Notes: generated by a model not told the origin, from the sequence alone. Positions 24,445 to 33,929 are shown, numbered from the stretch's first letter. The stretch: 64,000 nt of DNA from Deltaproteobacteria bacterium (GCA_013286765.1 JABDFB010000002.1:5833-69832), one strand, 5' to 3'. Numbers and translations: made by a program.

Positions 24445-25248
24445 ATGTCATCAAAAAGCACTACTCTTAACACCCTTCTATTTGATCCTTTCTGCTTAAG
24501 AAAGAAATTTTTGGTTTTCAACCTTGTCAGTCGAAATCTGAAGATAAAGTACCGACGGTCGATTGTGGGAATATTTTGGACCCTTCTATCTCCCACTGCG
24601 ATGGGATTTGTTTATTATTTTGTATTTAAAATTATTTTGAAAGTACAAATTCCCCACTATTTGGCGTTCGTACTCAGTGGTGTGATGCCTTGGGCTTTCT
24701 TCAACCAGACCGTGCTTGAAGGTATGGAGTCCATTGTTGGAAATTGGGGAATTGTTTCGAAAGTTCCGATTCCTATTCAAGTATTTTCCTATGTGAATGC
24801 TCTTACCAATTTAACAACCCTATTTTTAGCAATTCCTGTCTTGATAGGCGCGTCAGTTTTTACAGATGTTCCCCTTAGCCTCTCAGTGCTCTGTCTCCCG
24901 TTTTTACTACTTGCACTTTTTCTTATCGCCTATTTTGTCTCGCTTATCCTAAGCATTTTGTTCGTATTTTTTAGAGATTTAAGGCATTTAATGGGGATTA
25001 TTCTTCAACTCTGGTTTTATGCTACACCAGTGATTTATGAAGAAGGAATGATCCCGAACAAACACCGCTGGATCATCGAGGTCAACCCTTTAGCGACGGT
25101 TTTTATAGCCATCCATAAAGTCATGGCGCAGGGAGTTTGGCCTACTCGAGTTGAACTACTTACTGTCGCCTTCTGGTGCGTATTTTTCTATTTGATTGGT
25201 AATTTGGTTTTAGTATTCGGCAGGCGTGAGATTGTGGAAAATATATGA
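24445..25248 (+). CDS. wzm: ABC-2 polysaccharide exporter permease (Wzm)
   Basis: About 267 residues of inner-membrane permease with roughly six hydrophobic segments. The N-terminal part has the family feature LVSRNLKIKYRRSIVGIFWTL; PWAFFNQTV, VSLILSILFVFFRDLRH and LWFYATPVIYE follow. The frame is open from 24358, but ATG 24445 has AGGA 9 nt upstream and begins at the usual place. The stop overlaps the ATG of the ATPase gene (ATGA). With Wzt it would move completed lipid-linked polysaccharide across the inner membrane, making this an ABC-dependent rather than Wzx/Wzy locus. Confidence 0.92.
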   Translation: MSSKSTTLNTLLFDPFCLRKKFLVFNLVSRNLKIKYRRSIVGIFWTLLSPTAMGFVYYFVFKIILKVQIPHYLAFVLSGVMPWAFFNQTVLEGMESIVGNWGIVSKVPIPIQVFSYVNALTNLTTLFLAIPVLIGASVFTDVPLSLSVLCLPFLLLALFLIAYFVSLILSILFVFFRDLRHLMGIILQLWFYATPVIYEEGMIPNKHRWIIEVNPLATVFIAIHKVMAQGVWPTRVELLTVAFWCVFFYLIGNLVLVFGRREIVENI

Positions 25249-26000
25249 CGACCCCTGTAATTAGTATAAAAGACGTCAGGAAAGATTTTCGTTTCTGGGA
25301 CGATCGTCCGACAAGCGTCAAGACGATGTTGGTGGACATTCTCAAAGGAAAACTTCGATTTGGCATTAAAGAAGAATTTACAGTCTTAGAAGATATCAGT
25401 TTTGACATTTACCCGGGGGAGTTTGTTGGAATCATGGGCCGAAATGGTGCCGGCAAAAGTACCCTCTTGAAACTCATTTGTGGAATTTATAGTCCTACGA
25501 GTGGAACCATTGAAGTTAATTCGCAAATCGCTCCTCTCATCGAATTAGGTGCTGGCTTTGCCGGAGACTTGTCGGGGTATGAAAATATATTTTTGAACGC
25601 TGCTATCTTGGGGCTTGGAAGGAAAGCAACAGAGAAAGCGATGGCAGGAATTTTAGAGTTCTCGGAGCTGGGCGAAATGATCCAAATGCCCGTGAAAAAC
25701 TACTCGAGTGGAATGCTAGTTCGGTTGGGCTTCTCTATTGCCGCCCACTTGCCGTTCCCCATTCTTTTGATTGATGAAATTCTTGCTGTGGGCGATGCCG
25801 GATTTCAGATCAAATGCATTAATAAAGTAAGAGAAATGCATCAGGCAGGGCGAACTATAGTGCTCATTACCCACAGTCCGGAGGCGGTGAAACAAAACTG
25901 CCAGCGCTGCATTGTCATCGAACAGAAAAAGAAAGTTCATGATGGTTCAGTCGAAGAGGGTGTGAATCTCTATTTGCGATCGGTATGCCCTACGGTCTAA
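25245..26000 (+). CDS. wzt: ABC polysaccharide exporter ATPase (Wzt/TagH type)
   Basis: 251 residues with Walker A GRNGAGKST near residue 65, signature YSSGMLVRLGFSIA near 150, Walker B ILLIDEILAVGD near 170 and the switch His in LITHSPEA. The protein ends shortly after the nucleotide-binding domain, so it lacks the C-terminal carbohydrate-binding domain of O9a-type Wzt and cannot read a chain-terminating cap that way. The 3' end overlaps the convergent glycosyltransferase gene by 11 bp. Confidence 0.92.
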   Translation: MTTPVISIKDVRKDFRFWDDRPTSVKTMLVDILKGKLRFGIKEEFTVLEDISFDIYPGEFVGIMGRNGAGKSTLLKLICGIYSPTSGTIEVNSQIAPLIELGAGFAGDLSGYENIFLNAAILGLGRKATEKAMAGILEFSELGEMIQMPVKNYSSGMLVRLGFSIAAHLPFPILLIDEILAVGDAGFQIKCINKVREMHQAGRTIVLITHSPEAVKQNCQRCIVIEQKKKVHDGSVEEGVNLYLRSVCPTV

Positions 26001-26949
26001 CGGATCGTTGCTGTCGAATTAAAGAAGGAATTTCAAGTACTTTGCCAATCGCTCTGGAAAAACAGGCTCGAGCGATGGCAGGATCCTTTCTCAGATTTAT
26101 TAGACCGAGTATCAAAAATCCTATTCCAAAATCCCACGGATAAATGAAAACTAAACGATCCAAAAAAGGAAGAGGGCCGTCGGTTTGCGAGACACTCAAA
26201 GCGAAGCTATACGATTTATTCCAGTTGGCTCGACATTTTTCTAGAATTCCGGGTGAGTTATTGGGGACATACAGAAGGCTTTTGAAGGGAGTTACTCCCA
26301 GTTCATTGTTTCCGTGCTGACGGTAGGCATAGAGGGCTTTTGGTATCGGAACAACTCTCCCGTAACGGGCGGCTAGATAAGGGTACCAGTGGTCATGATA
26401 ATGAACACCGTCAGGGATAACAGGAAATCTTCTGGCTAGATTGGCATCAAAGAGCATCGAGCAACCGGCAACCATGTTGCGAACGATAAAGTGTCTAGGT
26501 CTTGAGTTCTTCACCCCCCGTTTTTCTAATTTCCATGCGGTTTCATAGCTGATTTTGTCTGCTATCAATAAATTCATATCCGAATGGACCAAACTTAAAG
26601 AGGGTAGTTCTTTATAAAAGTCTAAACATACTGCCAGTTTATTAGGAAACCAGATATCGTCTTGGTCTGCGCATGCAATAGCATCAACGTGGAGATCTAG
26701 GACTTTTTGAATCGCTTTTTCGAAGTTCTTTTTGGCACCAAGGCGAACTTCATTCTCAATCCATATGAATTTTGAATCGGTTAGAAAAGACTCTAACTTT
26801 GGCATTTTCCTGAGGTCTTTGACAGGCGAATCAAGAGTGACAATACAATTCCAATTTTGATACTCTTGATTGCGAATAGACAAGAGCTGCTCGTAAAAGT
26901 AGTCAGGGTGGGGTTTGTAGGCGGCTAACGCAATGCCAATCTTAGTCAA
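25990..26949 (-). CDS. Family 2 glycosyltransferase
   Basis: 319 residues. GT-A features are IGIALAAYKPHPDYFYEQL at the start, LGAKKNFEKAI, and ACADQDDIWFPNKL with the DXD-type acidic cluster near residue 95. HYHDHWYPYLAARYG near 205 is the usual acceptor-side region, and LYAYRQHGNN fits the rhamnosyltransferase-like GT2 pattern. Its start overlaps the upstream gene's stop by 8 bp on the minus strand. A hydrophobic stretch near the C-terminus (WDFGIGFLILGLI) may be membrane-associated. Confidence 0.85.
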   Translation of the reverse strand: MTKIGIALAAYKPHPDYFYEQLLSIRNQEYQNWNCIVTLDSPVKDLRKMPKLESFLTDSKFIWIENEVRLGAKKNFEKAIQKVLDLHVDAIACADQDDIWFPNKLAVCLDFYKELPSLSLVHSDMNLLIADKISYETAWKLEKRGVKNSRPRHFIVRNMVAGCSMLFDANLARRFPVIPDGVHYHDHWYPYLAARYGRVVPIPKALYAYRQHGNNELGVTPFKSLLYVPNNSPGILEKCRANWNKSYSFALSVSQTDGPLPFLDRLVFIYPWDFGIGFLILGLINLRKDPAIARACFSRAIGKVLEIPSLIRQQRSVRP

Positions 26950-27877
26950 AGTTAATACGTTCCCTCTCTATTACCAGCGGTCGTTTCAGTACCTGTGTAT
27001 GAATCGAGCCAATGTATTCACCTAAAATTCCAATAAAGAAGAGTTGTATAGAAGAGAACACGAAAACGCTAATCAATAATGGCGCTGTACCCATGACAAA
27101 CTGTTGCCAATAAATTAATTTTAGGATCAAAAAAATGAAACCGATCATCAAACCAACGGCCGAAGCGGCAAAGCCAATCATGGTAGCAAGCCGGAGAGGA
27201 ACTTTAGAATGGTTCGTAATTCCCAGCATCGCCATATCGTAGAGAGTGTAGAAGTTGTTTTTTGTAATCCCTCGCCGTCTGGCTTTTTGTAGGTAGGGAA
27301 TTTGACATAGTGAAAAACCTAACTCCATTACCAAACCCCTAAAATAAGGGTAGGGGTCGTCGATTTGTCTAAGAGTATGAATGACTTTTTGGTCATACAG
27401 TCCAAAGCCTGTGAAATTTTTGACCAGTGGAGTATCAGAGAGCGTATTAATCAGATAATAGTAGAATTTGCGAATGGCATACATCAACAGGGATTCTTCG
27501 CTGCCTTTTTTGACACCAATGACGACTTGGCAACCTTCTTCCCATTTTTTTAGTAGTTCCGGAATCATGTCGGGCGGATCTTGAAAGTCGGCAACGAGGC
27601 TGATGACCGCCTGGCCACGGGCTTGCAATAGACCATGATAAGGTGAACGAATATGGCCAAAGTTTCGGGTATTTAAAATTACTTTTATATTTTTATCGCG
27701 GGCAGCAATAGCCTTCAATATCTGAGGTGTTTTATCTTTGGACCCGTTATCTATGAAAATATGCTCGTACTGGTACTGAGGCAGTTTCGCAAAAGTCCCT
27801 TTTACCGCTTCGGAAAGAGCTTCGACATTTTCTTCTTCATTATAACAAGCTGTTACGACAGAGATGAGTTTTGACAT
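26942..27877 (-). CDS. Polyprenyl-phosphate glycosyltransferase with two C-terminal TM helices (GtrB/DPM1 type)
   Basis: 311 residues: SVVTACYNEEENVEALSEAV, FIDNGSKDKTPQIL, NTRNFGHIRSPYHGLLQARG and LVADFQDPPDMIP (DXD region) identify the dolichol-phosphate-mannose-synthase-like GT2 group. Two transmembrane helices near residues 230-290 are followed by LGEYIGSIHTQVLKRPL, the family's C-terminal signature. Known members charge undecaprenyl phosphate with a sugar that is later transferred in the periplasm, for example in glycan modification. No flippase (GtrA) or GT-C partner is visible next to it. Confidence 0.88.
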   Translation of the reverse strand: MSKLISVVTACYNEEENVEALSEAVKGTFAKLPQYQYEHIFIDNGSKDKTPQILKAIAARDKNIKVILNTRNFGHIRSPYHGLLQARGQAVISLVADFQDPPDMIPELLKKWEEGCQVVIGVKKGSEESLLMYAIRKFYYYLINTLSDTPLVKNFTGFGLYDQKVIHTLRQIDDPYPYFRGLVMELGFSLCQIPYLQKARRRGITKNNFYTLYDMAMLGITNHSKVPLRLATMIGFAASAVGLMIGFIFLILKLIYWQQFVMGTAPLLISVFVFSSIQLFFIGILGEYIGSIHTQVLKRPLVIERERINFD

Positions 27878-27919
27878 AATAGTTTTAATTTACCTACCTA
27901 CATTCGAATGCTCACGCGT

Positions 27920-28795
27920 TCAGTTCATAATATTTCTAATTCCATCTTGCAAAGACCATTTGGCTTTCCAGCCAGGGAGTACAGGGCCGGCGTCCCACGG
28001 TTCCCGCATTTCTCTTGGTCGTTGTGGGAGTGCGTTCCATTGAATCTCGATATTTTTACCGGCGCCCTTTTGGAAAAGTTCGACGAGGTTTCTAATTTTT
28101 ACAGGGTGTCCCGAGGTGAGACGATAAGATTGAAACGCTTCCGAAGACTCTCGGAGTATTTTCCAGGCTTGCGTGAAGCCTGCCACTGCATCTTCGACAT
28201 GAATAAGATCTATCCAGTTTTCTCCGTCTGAAGTCTGGAACGGCTTTCCTGCCAGAGTGCACTCTCTCAGAATATTGAGCAGTTTTCTGCGTTGATCACC
28301 CGGACCATAAGTATCGGTGAGTTTGAGATTGAGCACACGGAGTGGGTGGAGTTCCGAATAGTATTTCAAAATGTCTTCAAAGGCTTGTTTCATGCCGGCG
28401 TATAAACAAACAGGCGAATATTCTTTTCCTTCGTAATTTTGCCAAACAGTCCCTGTATTTACAAGCAATGGGACGTTTGCTTGAACCAGGGCGTCTGCTA
28501 AGAGTGTCCCAAAGCGAATATTGCCGTCAATCATAGCAGGAATATCTTCGTAAGAGTGTTGAGCTTTAAAGTGAGTTGCCAGATGAAAGCAGCAATCGGG
28601 CTGAATCGACTTTATAAGGTCTCTCAGTTCTTCAAAAGCATTATCGATCCAGTGCATTTGGAAGGGATGCGTCTGAGTGTTTTTGCTTCGCCCTAATCCG
28701 TGAACATCGTGTCCCAGATTAGCCAAATATAAAGCTAATCGCGATCCGATAAATCCGGTTGCCCCAGTGATGAGAATTTTTGCTTTTGGTACCAT
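27920..28795 (-). CDS. NAD(P)-dependent sugar epimerase/reductase, CDP-abequose-synthase-like
   Basis: 291 residues of extended SDR: ILITGATGFIGSRLALYL at the N-terminus, HLATHF, NTGTVWQNY, and the catalytic YAGMK near residue 130. The short length and its place next to rfbF resemble RfbJ-like CDP-sugar 4-ketoreductases that finish CDP-abequose or CDP-paratose. The chemistry is inferred from neighbours; any deoxysugar reductase would look similar. Confidence 0.72.
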   Translation of the reverse strand: MVPKAKILITGATGFIGSRLALYLANLGHDVHGLGRSKNTQTHPFQMHWIDNAFEELRDLIKSIQPDCCFHLATHFKAQHSYEDIPAMIDGNIRFGTLLADALVQANVPLLVNTGTVWQNYEGKEYSPVCLYAGMKQAFEDILKYYSELHPLRVLNLKLTDTYGPGDQRRKLLNILRECTLAGKPFQTSDGENWIDLIHVEDAVAGFTQAWKILRESSEAFQSYRLTSGHPVKIRNLVELFQKGAGKNIEIQWNALPQRPREMREPWDAGPVLPGWKAKWSLQDGIRNIMN

Positions 28796-28857
28796 TTGTG
28801 TTTTTCTGCTGGCGTGATTCTAGACCCTTAAAGCAGAATCGGCAAGATGTGAGAGAA

Positions 28858-29685
28858 TTACCGAGAATCTCTGGGGTACCATGGTGCTTTTCCTGCGTCC
28901 CATAACTCTTGAAGGAACATCTTATCTCTCAGTGTATCCATCGGGCGCCAGAATCCACGATGCTCGTAAGTCATAAGCTGTCCGTCTTGTGCTAGTTGGA
29001 ACAGGGGAGTTCGCTCAAGAATGCAGCTTTCATCAGTATCTAAGTAATCCCGAAATTTTGCATTAAAGATGAAGAATCCGCCGTTAATTAAACCTTGCTT
29101 ATCTTCGGGCTTTTCAAGAAAGCCGGTGACTTTACCTCCGGATTGAACATCCAGTTCTCCAAAACGAGCCATTGCTGGAACTCCTAGGACGGTTCCAATT
29201 CGGCCGTGTCCTTGGTGGAATTCCATTTCGTTGATTAGATTGGCGTCGGTCAGGCCGTCTCCATAAGTCACTGCGAAGTGGGAGATCTTTTCCTCGCGAC
29301 AAGTTTCGTCAAATGCGCGTGCGACTCTCGCTCCTGTCATCGTATTTTGCCCAGTATCAATGACTCGCACTCGCCATCGTTCCTGAGTATTATTCTCGCC
29401 GAAGGTCGAAAATTTTCGGTCGTTCGATTGTCGATTATCGATCATGATATGATTGAGGCGATAAACATAGTTCAAAAAGAATTGTTTGACCTCCCAAGAC
29501 CGATAACCAGCGCAAATAATAAAATCGTCAAATCCAAAAGAATAGTACCACCGCATGATATGAAGCAGAATAGGTGTATCGCCAATTTCAATCATGGGTT
29601 TGGGCTTCAAGTGAGTTTCCTCAGAGAGCCTCGTGCCTAGACCGCCAGCCAAAATAAAAACAGGAATGTTTTGCATTTTTTTCAT
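28858..29685 (-). CDS. rfbF: Glucose-1-phosphate cytidylyltransferase
   Basis: About 275 residues of sugar nucleotidyltransferase making CDP-glucose from CTP and glucose 1-phosphate. FILAGGLGTRLSEETHLKPK at the start, IGDTPILLHIMRWYY, VTYGDGLTDANL near 130, NGGFFIFN and FWRPMDTLRDK are characteristic of RfbF/AscA. Starts at 29685 or 29676 are both possible; the ORF opens further upstream to 29715. It diverges from rfbG with only about 21 bp between start codons, so at least one promoter must lie inside the other gene, or both genes are read from more distant promoters. Confidence 0.93.
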   Translation of the reverse strand: MKKMQNIPVFILAGGLGTRLSEETHLKPKPMIEIGDTPILLHIMRWYYSFGFDDFIICAGYRSWEVKQFFLNYVYRLNHIMIDNRQSNDRKFSTFGENNTQERWRVRVIDTGQNTMTGARVARAFDETCREEKISHFAVTYGDGLTDANLINEMEFHQGHGRIGTVLGVPAMARFGELDVQSGGKVTGFLEKPEDKQGLINGGFFIFNAKFRDYLDTDESCILERTPLFQLAQDGQLMTYEHRGFWRPMDTLRDKMFLQELWDAGKAPWYPRDSR

Positions 29686-29706
29686 AGCTTGATTAAAACC
29701 TGTAAC

Positions 29707-30726
29707 ATGGTTCAAAATTTATCTCATCGTGCCTCAACTTCCTGGAAAGAGTCAAAGGTATTTATCACAGGCGCTACGGGTCTTCTCGGTTCGCATTTAA
29801 CGCGCTTCCTCGTTGACAGTGGTGCTGAAGTTGTCGCTCTGGTACGTGACTCAGTGCCGCGTTCTCTTTTCTATGATGCTAGTCCGGAGTGGTCTCTTCA
29901 CTCGAAGGTAGTCACTGTTCGCGGTGGGGTTGAAGATTTTTTTCTGATCGAACGCATCCTCAACGAATATGAAATTGATACTGTTTTTCATCTTGCGGCA
30001 CAGACAATCGTAGGAACTGCGAATCGGAATCCCGTCGCGACCTTTAAAACAAATATTGAAGGCACCTGGAATATTCTGGAATCAGCTCGGATCCATCAAA
30101 AGAAAATAAAAAGAGTCGTAGTTGCTTCTTCTGACAAAGCCTATGGCAATTTAAAAGGCGAGTCATACAACGAGAGCTTTGCATTGGCTGGTGAGCATCC
30201 TTACGATGTATCGAAGAGCTGCGCGGATTTGATTACCCAGGCCTATGCGAAGAGTTATGGCGTTCCTGCAGCAATCACTCGGTGTGGAAATTTCTTTGGC
30301 GCTGGGGACTTGAACTATAGTCGTATTATCCCGGGAACGATTAGAGATGTTCTGCAGAATCGTTCGCCCGTGATTCGAAGCAACGGGAAGTTTATTCGGG
30401 ATTATATTTATGCGGAAGATGGTGCAATGGCTTACCTGACGCTGGCTGAAGCCATGCTTGGATCGTCTGGGAGCACAAAATTTATTGGAGAGGCGTTTAA
30501 CTTCTCGTATGGATTACGGTTAAACGTTATTGAAGTCGTCGATAAGATTCTTACGATGATGAATAGGACCGAATTGCAGCCGCGAATCCTAAACGAAGCT
30601 AATAACGAAATACCGGTTCAGTGTTTAGATAGCACCAAATCAAAGTCTCAGTTGGGGTGGCAACCTAAGTACGGTTTTGACGACGGACTGCGAAAGACGA
30701 TCCAATGGTACCAACAACTAAACTAG
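29707..30726 (+). CDS. rfbG: CDP-glucose 4,6-dehydratase
   Basis: About 339 residues. Extended SDR with VFITGATGLLGSHLTRFL, FHLAAQTIVGTANRNP (typical of this CDP-glucose branch), SSDKAYG, and the catalytic YDVSK near residue 160; RDYIYAEDGAMAYL follows. It makes CDP-4-keto-6-deoxyglucose, the substrate of RfbH. The ATG at 29707 is chosen because it places the Rossmann motif at the usual distance; the frame is open from 29671. The gene overlaps the next one by 22 bp. Confidence 0.93.
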   Translation: MVQNLSHRASTSWKESKVFITGATGLLGSHLTRFLVDSGAEVVALVRDSVPRSLFYDASPEWSLHSKVVTVRGGVEDFFLIERILNEYEIDTVFHLAAQTIVGTANRNPVATFKTNIEGTWNILESARIHQKKIKRVVVASSDKAYGNLKGESYNESFALAGEHPYDVSKSCADLITQAYAKSYGVPAAITRCGNFFGAGDLNYSRIIPGTIRDVLQNRSPVIRSNGKFIRDYIYAEDGAMAYLTLAEAMLGSSGSTKFIGEAFNFSYGLRLNVIEVVDKILTMMNRTELQPRILNEANNEIPVQCLDSTKSKSQLGWQPKYGFDDGLRKTIQWYQQLN

Positions 30727-31784
30727 AAGCTTTTTTTGCTCGTGATTTTGAGCGTGCGTGTTCCTCTGTGTCCGGTGGGGAAGCCGAGGAAGTGTGGAAG
30801 TCCCTGCAATTTGGCAAGGTCTTTCTTACCGGTGGGACCGGTTTTTTTGGATCCTGGCTTTTGCGCCTCTTTCAGTGGGCGAATCAACACCATAATGCGC
30901 AAATCGAAGTGACGGTCCTCAGCCGAAATCCAGCACAGTTTCAGCAGCGCAACCCGGATTTTGCGAGGCTTCCTTTTTTACGTTTTGTCAGCGGCGATGT
31001 GCGAAATTTTGAGTTTCCGAGTGGTCACTTTACTCACATTATTCATGCTGCCACTGAGGCGAGCGCAAAACTGAACGAAGGTGATCCTCTATTAATGCTG
31101 GATACGATTACTCAGGGTACGCGCCGAGTACTCGATTTTGCGAGAACTTGTAAGCAGGCAAGACTTTTATTTACCAGTTCAGGTGCAGTTTATGGGCGTC
31201 AACCGTCTGAGCTGACTCATATTCCAGAGATATATAGTGGTGGCCCAAATATTCTTGCAGCTACATCCGCTTACGGCGAAGGCAAAAGATACGCTGAGTT
31301 GCTCTGCGCAATTTACTACCGCACTCATGGCATTATTCCAATTATAGCGCGATGCTTCGCTTTTGCAGGACCGTACCTTCCCATGGATGCGCATTTCGCA
31401 ATTGGAAATTTTGTGAAGGATGCTATAGACGGTCCAGTCATTCATGTTCAGGGAGATGGGACGCCATTTCGTTCTTATATGTATGGGGCAGACCTGGCAT
31501 TTTGGTTGCTTCGCATTTTGTCTAATGGAAATCCCGGACATGCTTATCATGTCGGATCTGAAAATGATTATTCCATTGAAGATATAGCCCATATTGTTGC
31601 CGATGTGGCCGGGCATCTGAAAGGACATTCCGTCGCCGTAAAGATTGCTAAGCAACATAAACCCGGTCATCTTGCTGAGCGTTATGTTCCAAAGACGGAG
31701 AAGACCCGCAGCGAGTTAGGCCTGCGCGAAAACTTCAGCTTACAAGATTGCGTCGAAGCAATGTACCGATATTCGCAATTGTAA
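30705..31784 (+). CDS. NAD-dependent epimerase/dehydratase
   Basis: 359 residues of extended SDR: KVFLTGGTGFFGSWLLRLF near residue 40, HAATEASAKLNEGDP, TSSGAVYGRQP, and YGEGKRYAE (catalytic YxxxK) near 190; RSYMYGADLAFWLL and HVGSENDYSIEDIA close the sugar-binding part. It resembles nucleotide-sugar dehydratase/epimerases of glycan loci. Translationally coupled to rfbG by a 22-bp overlap, it probably acts on the same CDP-sugar series, perhaps as the 4-ketoreductase or an epimerase. Confidence 0.8.
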   Translation: MVPTTKLEAFFARDFERACSSVSGGEAEEVWKSLQFGKVFLTGGTGFFGSWLLRLFQWANQHHNAQIEVTVLSRNPAQFQQRNPDFARLPFLRFVSGDVRNFEFPSGHFTHIIHAATEASAKLNEGDPLLMLDTITQGTRRVLDFARTCKQARLLFTSSGAVYGRQPSELTHIPEIYSGGPNILAATSAYGEGKRYAELLCAIYYRTHGIIPIIARCFAFAGPYLPMDAHFAIGNFVKDAIDGPVIHVQGDGTPFRSYMYGADLAFWLLRILSNGNPGHAYHVGSENDYSIEDIAHIVADVAGHLKGHSVAVKIAKQHKPGHLAERYVPKTEKTRSELGLRENFSLQDCVEAMYRYSQL

Positions 31785-31872
31785 ACATCCCAAAGGCAAT
31801 TGCTATAAGCAGCTCGCTTTGCCTGCGATGCTCTTTGTTCATAAATGTAACAAACCGAGAAACAATGATAAA

Positions 31873-32508
31873 ATGCTATTAAAGATGAATAGCCAATTCA
31901 GGGATTTCTACTTGCTTTTGTACGGAATTAGTATTCTATGTTTATTTATTTATGGTTCGACTGTTTTTATGCATATTCGAAGGCTGAAGTACTTTTCAGC
32001 AAAGCCCATGAAAAGCGATTCGAACTCTTGGGCAGGGCTTGCACTTCAGATTGCAGGATTTTTAACACTTTTTGTGTATTATAGAAAACCTTTCGGTCCC
32101 CTTATTTCTTCCGTCAGGTATTTGGAAATTGCAGGTGGGATGTTTGCGGCGTCGTTTTGTATCTTCTTTACATGGCTGGGAATCTACGCAATCAAAAATC
32201 TGGGAAAGCAGTGGACCTTTAGTGCACGCATTGTATCGGGACATGAGCTGGTCACCCTCGGTCCTTATCGTTGGGTCCGTCATCCGATTTATACTAGTTT
32301 ACTGGGAACTACTATTACAACAGGATGTTTGTTTAGTTCGCCATTTGGACTTGTTTTAGGCACCAGCCTTTTTCTTACGGGTACTCTTTACAGCATCAAG
32401 TGCGAACAGCGATTGTTAAAGGAAGCGTTCCAGGAGAAGTTCGAGCAATATCGAATTTCCGTTCCCTCCCTCATTCCGAATTTCTTTAAAGAAGAGAAAC
32501 TCCTCTAG
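31873..32508 (+). CDS. Membrane methyltransferase-like protein (isoprenylcysteine methyltransferase/PEMT superfamily)
   Basis: About 211 residues with four or five hydrophobic segments. The diagnostic C-terminal part is LVTLGPYRWVRHPIYTSLLG near residue 130, the SAM-binding RHPxY motif, followed by CEQRLLKEAFQEKFEQY with the conserved Glu. Bacterial members act on unknown lipids or small molecules. Several in-frame starts exist (31819 TTG, 31828, 31873, 31885); none has a clear ribosome site. The 3' end overlaps the convergent flavoprotein gene by 4 bp. Confidence 0.75.
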   Translation: MLLKMNSQFRDFYLLLYGISILCLFIYGSTVFMHIRRLKYFSAKPMKSDSNSWAGLALQIAGFLTLFVYYRKPFGPLISSVRYLEIAGGMFAASFCIFFTWLGIYAIKNLGKQWTFSARIVSGHELVTLGPYRWVRHPIYTSLLGTTITTGCLFSSPFGLVLGTSLFLTGTLYSIKCEQRLLKEAFQEKFEQYRISVPSLIPNFFKEEKLL

Positions 32509-33929
32509 GACAAAGCCTCAGCTACCGCATTGTAACCGCCCATGCCATGCACTCCAGGGCCGGGCGGTGTGGACGAAGAGCAGATAAAGAGTCTTGGGTT
32601 TGGTGTGGTGTAGGATTTGATTCGGACAACGGGCCGAAATACCTGTTGTATAAAATGGTTCATCCCGCCGGAAATATCACCACCGACTAAGTTTGGATTG
32701 CGTTTTTCTAAATCAGCGGGGGAGAGTTTACTCTTAGCGAGAATGCGGCTTTTAAATCCGGGCGCGAAGCGCTCAATTTGGTTTTCAATTCGATCTGTCA
32801 TGTCTTCCGGCCAAGCATGTGGAACGTGGCAATAAGCCCAGGCAGTGTGTTTCCCACTAGGTGCACGAGTCGAGTCAAAGAGACTCGACTGGCAGAGCAG
32901 GACGTAAGGCTTTTCTGAGATTTTTCCCGAAACCACATTTTCTTCGGAATCAGTGAGTTCTTCGAGAGAGCATCCTAAGTGTACAGTAGCTGCTTTCGCG
33001 CACTCGCTGGAACTCCACGGAATTGGACCCGATAGCGCCCAATCCATTTTAAAGACGCCGGGGCCGTATTTGAATTTTCTGAGTTTGTCCAGATAGGACT
33101 GCGGAAGTTCGTCAGCGGCGATGGAAGCCACTTGTCTTGGAGTGAGGTCCATAAAGATCCAACGCGAGGGTGGCAGCTCTCGCAAAGATTCTACTTCCGT
33201 ATTCAGAATGAGTTCCCCACCCAAGGCTTTGAGGTAAGCAACCATCGCATCCGCAAGTTTCTGTGAGCCACCGCGCGGAATAGGCCAGCCACCCGCGTGG
33301 GCCGCAGCCTGCAAAACCAGGCCTACCGCAGCGGAAGCGGGACTTCGAAGTGACGTAGATGAATGCGCTGCGATACCACCAAAAATCGCTCGCGCTTTTT
33401 CTGTCTGAAATTTTGAACGCGCAAGTCTATCAGCGCTCAAAATCGCTTTTAAACCGAACTTCGCTAACTTAATCGGATGCCGTGGAATATGCAGAATTGG
33501 GCCAAGAATTTCGGCTTTCAGAGCGTCCCAATCTTTCACCAGAGGATTCATCAACGAAATATACGCGCGTTCGTCTTTTCCCAGATGCGCGGCTGTTGCT
33601 TCTACAGAACGTTCCAGCCATACGGCCGTTCCGTCGTGCCAGGGGTGGGCGAGCGGATATTGCGAATGGATCCATTCGAGTCCATATTTTTTTAATTCTA
33701 GTCCTATAGTATAAAAAAATGGTGATGCAATCGCCATAGGATGTGCTGCTGAACAAACATCATGTAAAAAACCAGGTAAAGTCAGTTCCTCGGAACGCGT
33801 ACCGCCGCCGGGATTTGCTGCTTTTTCATAAACAACGACGGAATGTCCAGCTCTTGCTAGTGTGATGGCGGCGGCTAGTCCGTTCGGTCCGGATCCGATA
33901 ACAATGGCGTCTAGATCTTTCTTTTGCAT
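32505..33929 (-). CDS. FAD-dependent phytoene-desaturase/PYROXD2-like oxidoreductase
   Basis: 474 residues. The dinucleotide-binding motif DAIVIGSGPNGLAAAITLARAG with the downstream acidic residue (VYEKAANPGGG) is the carotenoid-desaturase type. GGSQKLADAMVAYLKALGGE near residue 230 is the second characteristic segment, and PGPGVHGMGGYNAVAE is the C-terminal FAD-contact motif. The FICSSSTPPGPGVHGM ending is that of the PYROXD2/NAD(P)/FAD subgroup rather than of true CrtI. The substrate is unknown; no carotenoid genes are near. Confidence 0.85.
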   Translation of the reverse strand: MQKKDLDAIVIGSGPNGLAAAITLARAGHSVVVYEKAANPGGGTRSEELTLPGFLHDVCSAAHPMAIASPFFYTIGLELKKYGLEWIHSQYPLAHPWHDGTAVWLERSVEATAAHLGKDERAYISLMNPLVKDWDALKAEILGPILHIPRHPIKLAKFGLKAILSADRLARSKFQTEKARAIFGGIAAHSSTSLRSPASAAVGLVLQAAAHAGGWPIPRGGSQKLADAMVAYLKALGGELILNTEVESLRELPPSRWIFMDLTPRQVASIAADELPQSYLDKLRKFKYGPGVFKMDWALSGPIPWSSSECAKAATVHLGCSLEELTDSEENVVSGKISEKPYVLLCQSSLFDSTRAPSGKHTAWAYCHVPHAWPEDMTDRIENQIERFAPGFKSRILAKSKLSPADLEKRNPNLVGGDISGGMNHFIQQVFRPVVRIKSYTTPNPRLFICSSSTPPGPGVHGMGGYNAVAEALS

